A DNA stretch of 21,593 nucleotides, taken from a virus. The notes beneath the pieces were generated by a model that worked only from the letters and a program-made list of their open reading frames with translations, searched no databases and was not told the DNA's origin. Shown here piece after piece: positions 1-5,438 of this stretch. The stretch spans positions 1 to 21,593 of the IMG/VR virus record IMGVR_UViG_3300045125_000013, one strand, 5' to 3'. Position numbers and translations under genes: made by a program. Position 1 is the stretch's first letter; every line of letters begins with the position of its first letter.

Positions 1-79
1 CCCCAATCCGAGTTTTAAACAGTCTGGGGTCCAATAGGACCCTGCGACTGTTAGCTGCGCTGTGGTCAGTCCTGTATAG

Positions 80-459
80 GAAGCGCGTCTGGGCAGACTG
101 TCTGCTGACCTATACTGGGACGCTGGCTATACAGTTACGATAGTCTGTATAGTTGGCTTAAACCAGGCCTTTGCCAGCGATGACTGCGGAACGATTTCCG
201 ATTCTATCCAAGACGGTAATCGTCGCCGTCAGTCTAACAGCCAGACAGCAATCGGTGTCTTGCCCGCCAGTAGCGGAGTTGCTGCTCGTGCTGAGCAACA
301 GTTGCGCCAGCAGCGACAAACCGCTAATGAGAACCGACGTAGCCAGCAGCGGTCAATAGCAAATTTCAGAGCGCAGGAATGGCGCCCGAAACGGTGCTGC
401 CATTTGTAGAGCACCTGTTTCTCGTGGGTATGCGCCGTGAGTGGCTAAACGGAGCATAG
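80..459 (+). CDS. Unknown open frame, possibly a secreted or membrane-anchored Gln/Arg-rich protein (broken)
   Basis: One frame is open from about 80 to a stop at 407-409. It reads a hydrophobic stretch (YTVTIVCIVGLNQAFA) followed by a hydrophilic Gln/Arg/Asn-rich tail, like a signal peptide or membrane anchor plus a charged domain. No ATG, GTG or TTG precedes the hydrophobic stretch in frame, so the true start probably lies upstream behind an indel. A second frame beginning at ATG 379 (MAPETVLPFVEHLF) runs to a stop at 457-459 and could be the real C-terminus after a frameshift. I do not recognise a family. Positions 1-79 show no convincing start. Low confidence that this is a gene at all. 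Confidence 0.3.
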
Positions 460-460
460 C

Positions 461-545
461 AGGGCACCCTCTCCGTCAACGCCGCGCCCCGCGTGGGCAA
501 GGTGCCTTGGCGACGGGAGGGAACCCGCACCCCCGCTGTAGCGCC
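461..545 (+). other. GC-rich non-coding stretch with nested stems (candidate structured RNA)
   Basis: This gap between two open frames is about 75% G+C and folds well on paper. CCCTC-T-CCGTC (467-477) pairs with GACGGGAGGG (512-521) with one bulged T, and CGCC (480-483) pairs with GGCG (509-512) inside it. An alternative stem GGCACC (463-468) with GGTGCC (501-506) is also available. I looked for tRNA, RNase P and tmRNA landmarks and saw none. It may be a leader of the gene at 594 or an unrelated structured RNA. The pairing is seen directly; function is not inferred. Confidence 0.3.
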
Positions 546-593
546 CAGCCACCACAAGAGCGGCGCAAACTCCACAGAGAAAGCAGGTACAAA

Positions 594-950
594 ATGTCGT
601 TACTTCACCGTTTCCTTCGCAGACGCCGAACTTGCAGGTTTGGCTATCAAGACCGCTAAGAACGGCAACAAATACGTAGCGTCGGGCGTTCTAATTCTCC
701 GCAATGAGAACGGCGGTTTTCAATCGTCGCTGCCTTTTATTTGCTTCAGTTAAGCTGTTGGAGCGCTCCTGCGCTTGAGCAGCAGGAGCACTCCGCTGAG
801 CTCACTGGCGAGAGCGGCGTCAGAGCGTCCGATTGCTAGCGTGTCTGGCTGGTTCAAGACTGACAAGCGTGGCGACGCTTTGAGCACCGTCTTCAGATTA
901 GAATCTGTAGATGAAATCGTAGAGCCCGCAGAAGATCTTCATCGCTCTAG
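594..950 (+). CDS. OB-fold-like protein, possibly ssDNA-binding (frameshifted)
   Basis: Start chosen at ATG 594. One extra T soon after the start moves the reading frame, which then gives YFTVSFADAELAG...NGNKYVASGVLILRNENGG. A short passage in another frame (LEQQEHSAELTGESGVRAS) is followed by SGWFKTDKRGDALSTVFRLESVDEI, then a stop at 948-950. The order (strand, strand, helix AELL-like, then V-SG-F-T and a final strand) resembles the SSB/OB-fold layout of V-G-L...TEV--D-. This is pattern inference; no diagnostic motif is present. The gene ends 7 nt before an intrinsic terminator. A related-looking gene lies at 1828-2133. Composition is GC-richer than the genes after 1170. Confidence 0.4.
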
Positions 951-957
951 TATCAAA

Positions 958-987
958 GGGCTGGTTAGTAATAGCCAGCCCTTTTTT
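958..987 (+). terminator. Rho-independent terminator
   Basis: GGGCTGG(TTA) and (TAG)CCAGCCC form a stem of about 10 pairs around a GTAA loop, followed directly by CTTTTTT. It sits just after the OB-fold-like gene's stop at 948-950 and has the classic shape of an intrinsic terminator on the + strand. Confidence 0.85.
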
Positions 988-1138
988 ACTATCTCCACTA
1001 GCCACTTGCCTTATGGCTATGGCTGTCTGCGCTTCAATTACTAACGGCGTCTGCAAGCAGTTCCGTTCCGTTCTACGGCGGGGCGTTTCATAAGGAAGCG
1101 CAGAACTAGCCATTAGCCATATGAAGTGGTTAGATAGT
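988..1138. repeat. Large imperfect inverted repeat (about 34 possible pairs)
   Basis: The arm at 988-1035 pairs with the arm at 1095-1138 in five blocks: ACTATCT with AGATAGT (7), CCACTT with AAGTGG (6), ATGGCT with AGCCAT twice (6+6), and CTGCGCTTC with GAAGCGCAG (9), separated by small bulges. The loop at 1036-1094 contains a smaller stem (CTGC-AA-GCAG inside AACGG/CCGTT). A 26-codon frame starting at ATG 1013 runs through it but has no ribosome site. It lies immediately after the terminator and before the composition change, so it may be a structured RNA, a protein-binding palindrome or a relic of a mobile element. Confidence 0.55.
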
Positions 1139-1169
1139 CTGCCCAGTGTCAGCGCTAGAAAGGAACTAT

Positions 1170-1313
1170 ATGAAAAAGTTGTTTGAGTTTAAAGAGTTAC
1201 GAGGCTATCCTTTACGAGTAAAGGACCTGCAAAATATTCTTGAGTTTCTCAGGGAGTCTAGATCGGCACAGCTTCATGACGGGGCGACAGGGCTGTGCTT
1301 CAGAATAGAATAA
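1170..1313 (+). CDS. Small protein of unknown function (47 aa)
   Basis: ATG at 1170 is preceded by AAAGGA at the usual distance, and the frame is intact to TAA 1311-1313. The product begins MKKLFEFKELRGYPLRVKDL and is basic with a likely short amphipathic helix (LQNILEFLRES). I do not recognise the family. It is the first gene of the long + strand run. Its stop overlaps the extended Shine-Dalgarno AAAGGAGACTAA (1312-1323) of the next frame, which suggests translational coupling. Confidence 0.6.
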   Translation: MKKLFEFKELRGYPLRVKDLQNILEFLRESRSAQLHDGATGLCFRIE

Positions 1314-1325
1314 AGGAGACTAATA

Positions 1326-1382
1326 ATGACTGAAGTAATTGTTGTATTCAATGGCATCTCAGTTATGACTGGAGTGCTATGA
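1326..1382 (+). CDS. Very short frame with a strong ribosome site (18 aa), perhaps truncated by an indel
   Basis: A perfect AAAGGAGACTAA lies just before ATG 1326. The frame reads MTEVIVVFNGISVMTGVL and stops at 1380-1382. A ribosome site this good argues that translation starts here. The length suggests either a genuine microprotein or the N-terminus of the next gene (1387) with an indel near 1370-1385. Confidence 0.4.
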   Translation: MTEVIVVFNGISVMTGVL

Positions 1383-1386
1383 CTGT

Positions 1387-1586
1387 ATGACTATCGCAGA
1401 ATACGATGTTAAATGCAGAGTTTGTGACGAGTCCTCTGAGGCCAAGGTAGATGATGGCCTGGAGTCTGCGAGCTGGATGAGCGGTTAGCAGAGGGTGATG
1501 TCATTACCGATTTGAGCGATTCACCAGTCGCTTCTGATTGGATTGCTAGTCATACCCGTATGTCAGATGGCAGAGTTAGGAGATGA
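1387..1586 (+). CDS. Small CxxC protein (frameshifted)
   Basis: From ATG 1387 the product reads MTIAEYDVKCRVCDESSEAKVDDG. An indel then follows near 1460-1470, and the second frame gives CELDERLAEGDVITDLSDSP...DGRVRR with a stop at 1584-1586. The KCRVC pair plus a further VCEL cysteine suggest a small zinc-binding fold, about 65 aa in total. Function is unknown. It overlaps the next gene by about 20 nt. Confidence 0.45.
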
Positions 1587-1764
1587 GTTCTCACCATCTA
1601 CATATAACTTAGCTGATAGATGTCCAGCTACTTACTTTCTAGGTCAGCATTTGTTTGACTTAGATGATGATGAAGTGCGTTCAAGTATCCATCTGTATGA
1701 AATGGTTTGTCTGAAGTGCAACTTGGTATATCCAAAGCGTACTGGTTGTCAAGAATGTAACTGA
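1567..1764 (+). CDS. Small C-terminal zinc-ribbon protein (65 aa)
   Basis: The frame is intact from about 1543 to TGA 1762-1764. I prefer ATG 1567 because it gives a compact protein (MAELGDEFSPSTY...), but ATG 1543 is also possible and neither has a strong Shine-Dalgarno. The C-terminus carries CLKC and CQEC spaced by nine residues, a four-cysteine zinc ribbon. The middle is acidic (DLDDDE). No family is recognised. It is one of several cysteine-pair microproteins in this + strand run. Confidence 0.55.
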   Translation: MAELGDEFSPSTYNLADRCPATYFLGQHLFDLDDDEVRSSIHLYEMVCLKCNLVYPKRTGCQECN

Positions 1765-1765
1765 C

Positions 1766-1797
1766 GCGGTGCCCGCCCGTCGGGCGAGGGACACCGC
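1766..1797 (+). other. Intercistronic GC-rich hairpin without U-tract
   Basis: GCGGTG-CC-CGCCC pairs with GGGCG-AGGGA-CACCGC around a short GTC loop, allowing a small bulge. It begins 2 nt after the stop of the zinc-ribbon gene and ends about 15 nt before the next AAAGGAGACC ribosome site. No run of T follows (TCCAAAAT), so it looks more like an RNA-stability or processing hairpin than a terminator. Confidence 0.55.
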
Positions 1798-1827
1798 TCC
1801 AAAATATAAACTATAAAGGAGACCAAA

Positions 1828-2133
1828 ATGAATAACACAGTTAATGCTACTGGAGCATTAAGAATGTTCAGGAGCGTGGTTCTGGTAACTATAAAGTTAT
1901 CACTGCTAATCTAACTCAGCGTGATGATGATGGTAAGTGCATTCACTATGCCATTAGTATTCACAGACGCACAAGCCAAGAGAATCTTAGGAGACCTAAC
2001 TTGGTATGATGGCGTATCACAAGTTGTTAACGTTACTGGCAAGTTAATGACTCGCTTTGACCGTAGACCTGGCATTGATAATGCTGAGCGTCGTGCACCA
2101 TATACACAAATAGAAGTACAAAACATATACTAA
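1828..2133 (+). CDS. Second OB-fold-like protein, possibly nucleic-acid binding (frameshifted)
   Basis: AAAGGAGACC precedes ATG 1828. Joining three frames gives MNNTVNATGA, then NVQERGSGNYKVITANLTQ, DDDGKCIHYAISI, FTDAQAKRILGDLTW and QVVNVTGKLMTRF...APYTQIEVQNIY, with a stop at 2131-2133; about 100 aa. A strand-rich N-terminus, a helix in the middle (DAQAKRIL), V-VTGKL and a final strand (YTQIEVQNI) match the order of elements in SSB-type OB folds and parallel the gene at 594. This is a fold guess without a signature motif. Hairpins flank the gene on both sides. Confidence 0.45.
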
Positions 2134-2140
2134 TAACTGT

Positions 2141-2175
2141 AGGCGGGGCTGGCAATACCTGCACCAGCCCCGCCT
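2141..2175 (+). other. Perfect 12-bp intercistronic hairpin
   Basis: AGGCGGGGCTGG (2141-2152) and CCAGCCCCGCCT (2164-2175) pair perfectly around an 11-nt loop. Only CTTAT follows, so termination would be weak. The AAAGGAGACTAA ribosome site begins 6 nt downstream. It could stabilise the upstream message, act as a partial terminator, or keep the next ribosome site open. Confidence 0.7.
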
Positions 2176-2193
2176 CTTATAAAGGAGACTAAT

Positions 2194-2414
2194 ATGATGA
2201 CAGTATTTGCAACCCGCCGTTGCCCAGTCTGCTTCAAGACTGGCACAGTAACAGTGGATGAAAACGAGTTGTTTACCTATCTACGTGGTGAGTATATAGC
2301 CACAGCATTCAAATCATTGACAGTACCTTGCGGGAGCAGATAATTAGTGGTGTCCATCCTAAATGCTGGCAAGAAATGTTCGGCCAAGACCGAGAGGAAA
2401 TCTACAATGACTGA
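2194..2414 (+). CDS. Small zinc-binding protein, CPVC ... HPKC type (frameshifted)
   Basis: A perfect AAAGGAGACTAA (2181-2192) precedes ATG 2194 and ATG 2197. The product reads MMTVFATRRCPVCFKTG...ENELFTYLRGEY, then after an indel near 2310-2320 STLREQIISGVHPKCWQEMFG, with a stop at 2412-2414. CxxC near the N-terminus plus H-x2-C (HPKC) near the C-terminus form a plausible zinc site. About 72 aa. The stop overlaps the start of the next gene (ATG 2408). Confidence 0.55.
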
Positions 2415-2690
2415 TGATAGAAAGTACTTTCAACGCTGTATGTGCCAAAGATGTTGTACTGGCCACTAGTCATCCCAATATGGTGACGCCAATGAGTGAT
2501 GAACTATTACCTATGCCATACCTGTGCAATGGCCAAAGATGGGTGCCTAGTATGTGGCTACTAATAGATGGCAAGCTGCACGGCTATGCCTGGGCTTGCC
2601 CTAAAGTGTGAGTATCAAACTCTCAATGAGCAGCAATACTACTGCGACAACTGCAACGTACAGCTAGATGAAATCAGGATAGGAGACTGA
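2408..2690 (+). CDS. Cysteine-rich small protein (frameshifted)
   Basis: ATG 2408 overlaps the previous stop. The frames join as MTDDRKYFQRCMCQRC, then PMPYLCNGQRWVPSMWLLIDGKLHGYA, then LKCEYQTLNEQQYYCDNCN with a stop at 2688-2690. CMCQRC and CDNC suggest two metal knuckles around a Trp-rich middle. It could instead be two adjacent microproteins. No family is recognised. The next ribosome site (AGGAGACTG) overlaps its end. Confidence 0.45.
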
Positions 2691-2691
2691 T

Positions 2692-2803
2692 ATGAGTCCA
2701 GACCTGCAAGAGATATTGCCAATGGCTTGACAGCCTTATCGTAGAAGTTAATAGACTTAACGAAGTCGTAGAAGATTTAATAGCCAACGCACCTATTAAA
2801 TAG
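2692..2803 (+). CDS. Short helical protein of unknown function (frameshifted)
   Basis: AGGAGACTGAT precedes ATG 2692. The start MSPDLQEILPMA is followed after one indel by WLDSLIVEVNRLNEVVEDLI, ending at TAG 2801-2803. The second part has leucine/valine heptad spacing, suggesting a short coiled coil. About 37 aa. It sits just ahead of the small membrane protein and transglycosylase pair. Confidence 0.45.
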
Positions 2804-2812
2804 GAAGGCACT

Positions 2813-2905
2813 ATGAATGAAGCTATCTTTCCATACATCTCAACAGGTATCACCTGGCTTTACCTCATTGCAATTGGGTATTGCATATACAGATGGAGTT
2901 ACTAA
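2813..2905 (+). CDS. Tiny single-pass membrane protein (30 aa)
   Basis: GGAAGG precedes ATG 2813. The intact frame MNEAIFPYISTG...WLYLIAIGYCIYRWSY is almost one transmembrane helix with a short basic/aromatic end. Its TAA (2903-2905) abuts the ATG of the transglycosylase-like gene at 2906. The pairing with a cell-wall enzyme makes a holin-like or localisation role conceivable, but that is inference from position only. Confidence 0.6.
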   Translation: MNEAIFPYISTGITWLYLIAIGYCIYRWSY

Positions 2906-3340
2906 ATGAAGACCAAGTTAGCAAAGCTATTCAGCTGGGCATTGACGCTGTCATACAGTCTTTATCCAAGTCAATCGTATGCAGTAGCAGTAGCAGACAG
3001 ATTGCAGGACAAGACCGAACCGACCAAACAGGAACGCAAGGAGATTCGCTGGACGAAATCCTTGAGCAAATCCTATGCGAAGGCGCTCATCTCAGCACAG
3101 TATGAGACTTGGGGTGCATCAGAATTCCGTGCCTTAAAGAAACTTTGGGGCAAGGAATCTGCTTGGGACCACACTGCAGATAATCCAAAGTCATCTGCAT
3201 TTGGTATCCCACAGATGTTAGGTCTAGCACCTGACACACCGCCCGCGGAGCAGATTGCCCGCGGTCTGGTGTATATAGAACACCGATACGGCAAGCCATC
3301 AGTAGCTTGGGCACACTGGCGCAAGCACGGCTGGTACTAA
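2906..3340 (+). CDS. Secreted transglycosylase-like cell-wall hydrolase
   Basis: 144 aa, intact. Residues about 1-28 form a signal peptide (basic start, hydrophobic core, PSQSYAVAVA). The mature part resembles the C-terminal lysozyme/transglycosylase-like domain seen in actinobacterial and actinophage wall proteins: LWGKESAWD with the likely catalytic Glu, SSAFGIPQML, GLVYIEHRYG, and a terminal AWAHWRKHGWY. GGAG precedes ATG 2906. It would cleave peptidoglycan glycan strands, either outside the membrane during lysis or to remodel the wall during entry or infection. It is coupled to the small membrane protein at 2813 and lies far from the lysis cassette on the other strand. Confidence 0.75.
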   Translation: MKTKLAKLFSWALTLSYSLYPSQSYAVAVADRLQDKTEPTKQERKEIRWTKSLSKSYAKALISAQYETWGASEFRALKKLWGKESAWDHTADNPKSSAFGIPQMLGLAPDTPPAEQIARGLVYIEHRYGKPSVAWAHWRKHGWY

Positions 3341-3362
3341 TTAACTACAAAGGAGACTAACA

Positions 3363-3887
3363 ATGACAACAGTAGGACAACTAAGAGGACAGGTAGACCA
3401 AGAGCTATCTACCATTGGCAACTATGACTGGCGTAATACTGACAACAATGTCAGATTAGCAAATGAAGTTCGTCAGTATGTAGATGGTATGCAGTCAGAT
3501 GAACCAACCATCCCAACAGCTAAGCACATTGCAGAAGTAGCCGTAGCTTGTAGAGACTACTTCAACTTCCGTGATTTCCTTATGGGATTGCGTGTAGAAA
3601 AAGCATCACCTAATGTAGCTACATATCTAACATTAGTTAAAGAAACACTAGCCCCTGAGTATGCAGTGCCTTTCATTGCAGTGCTATCTACATATCTATT
3701 TGAGTTTGAGGAGGTAGAAGAAGCTAAAGCTCAGATTCAAACAGTGCTAGACATTGACCCACAGTATTCACTAGCTCACTTACTTGAGCGAGTATATGTT
3801 TCTTGGCCACCATTTATGATGGTTCAAATGGCAGAAGATTTACATAGCTCTGTTGTAGCAAAGCTATCTGAAAAGGAGACAGAATGA
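3363..3887 (+). CDS. DUF4192-like protein
   Basis: 174 aa, intact, with a perfect AAAGGAGACTAA (3349-3360) before ATG 3363. The central and C-terminal part (EVAVACRDYFNFRDFLMG; YAVPFIAVLSTYLFEF, AKAQIQTVLDIDPQYSLAHLL) matches the shape of the DUF4192 family of Actinobacteria: R-D helix, then paired helices with an A-x2-DP-Y-LA-LL motif, as in TPR-like repeats. The family's role is unknown. The family N-terminal half looks shortened. The stop overlaps the ATG of the DUF932-like gene (3884), indicating coupling. Confidence 0.6.
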   Translation: MTTVGQLRGQVDQELSTIGNYDWRNTDNNVRLANEVRQYVDGMQSDEPTIPTAKHIAEVAVACRDYFNFRDFLMGLRVEKASPNVATYLTLVKETLAPEYAVPFIAVLSTYLFEFEEVEEAKAQIQTVLDIDPQYSLAHLLERVYVSWPPFMMVQMAEDLHSSVVAKLSEKETE

Positions 3888-4893
3888 CAGACACATTAAC
3901 GGTACCAGCTAAGAATGTATCTAACTGGTACAAGTCAGGCACAAGCAGTAACAGCTACCTCAGCCAGTGATGTAGCCAGACAAGCAGGTCTTGACTGGTC
4001 AGTATCAATGCACGAAGTGACAGCTACCTATCCAATTCCAGGCGCAGGGACAGCCAATACACATACCAGTACCAGAACAAGCTATGCAGTTGTTAAGACA
4101 ACACGCTAATTCGGTACAGTCATACCACTTGGTGTGGTTGGTAAGACGCTATCAAGCCGTTCCAAAACGGTGAGAGTATTCTCAGTGCTGGATACCCTGA
4201 TTGATTCAGGTGAGGCTAGATTATGCAGCAGCTGGCGAGTATGATGGCGGCGCAAAGGTATGGATGCTGTTGCAGCTACCTAATTGAAATGAATGTTAGC
4301 CAAGTGACCCACACGCAGCATTTTATTTTGGCTAAGACCAGCCACGATGGCAGCAGTTCAGTCATTATCAAGCCAATCATTGAGCGTCTGTTCTGCTCAC
4401 AATCAGATTAACAAAATCTATCGGGGCAAAATCAAGTTCACATACACACTCAAGCACACTAGTGGTAGCAAGCTGGATGTATCAGAGATACGCCACATTA
4501 TGGGGCTAACCTATGACAACATTCAGGCTTACTCTGAGTCTAGCTAACCACCTGCTAGACAAAGAGATAGCACGTGAACACGCACTTAATTACTTTAAGA
4601 AGGTGTTCCCTACTACCATCACACATTGAGGAATCACCTCATCATCTGCTCAGTATGGGTGAGAAAGCACAGCTAACCCGTGCAGTCACAGCACTGCAAT
4701 ACTGCGCGGGCTATCTATGAGAGTAGCCCGACGCAGGAAAATATCAGAGGCACAGCCTTTGGTTTGTGGCAATCTGTTGTTGAGTATGCCGACCACGGCA
4801 GACAAAACAAAGGCGCAACCACAGGCATACAGGCTTTATCTAGGTACATCGGATGCTCTAAAGTTACGTGCATTAGAACTACTAACAGCATAA
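3884..4893 (+). CDS. DUF932-like phage/plasmid protein (multiply frameshifted)
   Basis: AAAAGGAGACAGA precedes ATG 3884 (MTDTLTVPAKNVSN). Collinear fragments in different frames read SASDVARQAGLDWSV, then LGVVGKT, SVLDTLIDSGEA, a GGAKVWMLLQLP-like passage, FILAKTSHDGSSSVII, IIERLFC, INKIYRGKIKFTYTLKHT, AFGLWQSVVEYADHGR and finally LKLRALELLTA ending at TAA 4891-4893. Order and motifs (A-GLDW, VVGK-Y, V-ML--LP, -SHDGS, R--C-N) fit DUF932 (TIGR03299), roughly 335 aa. Members are common in phages and plasmids with no assigned biochemical role. At least six indels are needed to join it. Confidence 0.6.
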
Positions 4894-4903
4894 GGAGACT
4901 ACA

Positions 4904-5320
4904 GTGGAATACTTACACACAAATTCAGATGGTAGTACTACCAAGTACACCGAAGAAATGATTAAGAATGTAATTATAGACCGTGATTACTACAGGAACC
5001 AAAGCAATAGTTACTTCACTAAGTATGTTAGCAATCGTGGCACAGTCTATGAGTTCTTCAAAGACCGCTTTGATTCTTCAGATGACACCATCACAGTCAC
5101 AGTTGATGATGTCAATGAGTTATTAGAATCTATCGGTGCAGATAAACTAGTAGCATTGTTCACAGTCACAGGCACTATTACCTTTACTATTACAGATGTT
5201 GAGGCTGAGTCAGAAGAAGAAGCCCGTGAGCTAGTAGAGGGTGAGCTATCAGTTGACTTTAATGGCAACGGTTTTCTAGATGATTGGGATGTGGAAGTCA
5301 GCGACACGTCCCAGCAGTAG
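4904..5320 (+). CDS. Highly acidic protein of unknown function (138 aa)
   Basis: AAGGAGACTACA precedes GTG 4904 and the frame is intact to TAG 5318-5320. By my count there are about 31 Asp/Glu against about 10 Lys/Arg, with the C-terminal half especially acidic (VEAESEEEARELVEGEL, DDWDVEVSD). A strand-rich segment (VTGTITFTITDVEA) precedes a short helix. No family is firmly recognised. The charge makes a nucleic-acid-mimic or chaperone-like role conceivable, but nothing in the sequence shows it. It ends the DUF4192-like/DUF932-like block. Confidence 0.75.
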   Translation: MEYLHTNSDGSTTKYTEEMIKNVIIDRDYYRNQSNSYFTKYVSNRGTVYEFFKDRFDSSDDTITVTVDDVNELLESIGADKLVALFTVTGTITFTITDVEAESEEEARELVEGELSVDFNGNGFLDDWDVEVSDTSQQ

Positions 5321-5374
5321 TGCTGCAATCCGTTACTACCATCTGCCTTTCGTGGTAGTCTTGCGGCACAGAGT

Positions 5375-5428
5375 GCGGCCTGGTTTTGATTAGTCTCCTT
5401 TCTAGGCCGCCTCTTTCACAAGGAGACT
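5375..5428 (+). promoter_or_regulatory. Leader hairpin with anti-Shine-Dalgarno loop (possible pseudoknot)
   Basis: In the 118-nt gap before the exonuclease gene, GCGGCCTGG (5375-5383) pairs with CTAGGCCGC (5402-5410), giving nine pairs including one G-U. The loop holds TTAGTCTCCTTT (5390-5401). Its segment AGTCTCCTT (5392-5400) is perfectly complementary to AAGGAGACT (5420-5428), the ribosome site of the gene at 5439. The two helices form an H-type pseudoknot with connecting loops of 8, 1 and 9 nt. The rest of 5321-5374 shows no clear feature. Confidence 0.55.
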
Positions 5429-5438
5429 TAGGGACACA

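Noticed and set aside
229-575. Minus-strand frames of 61-69 codons in the left end
   Set aside because: No start signals, no protein-like pattern; the + strand frame over the same bases has a more convincing composition.
1013-1093. 26-codon frame beginning MAMAVCASITNGVC inside the inverted repeat
   Set aside because: No ribosome site, very short, and its sequence is dictated by the stem arms; better explained as structure.
2318-2348. TTGACA with an ATAAT-like element about 17 nt downstream, like a promoter
   Set aside because: It lies inside a coding region in the middle of tightly packed co-directional genes; a chance match is likely without transcript data.
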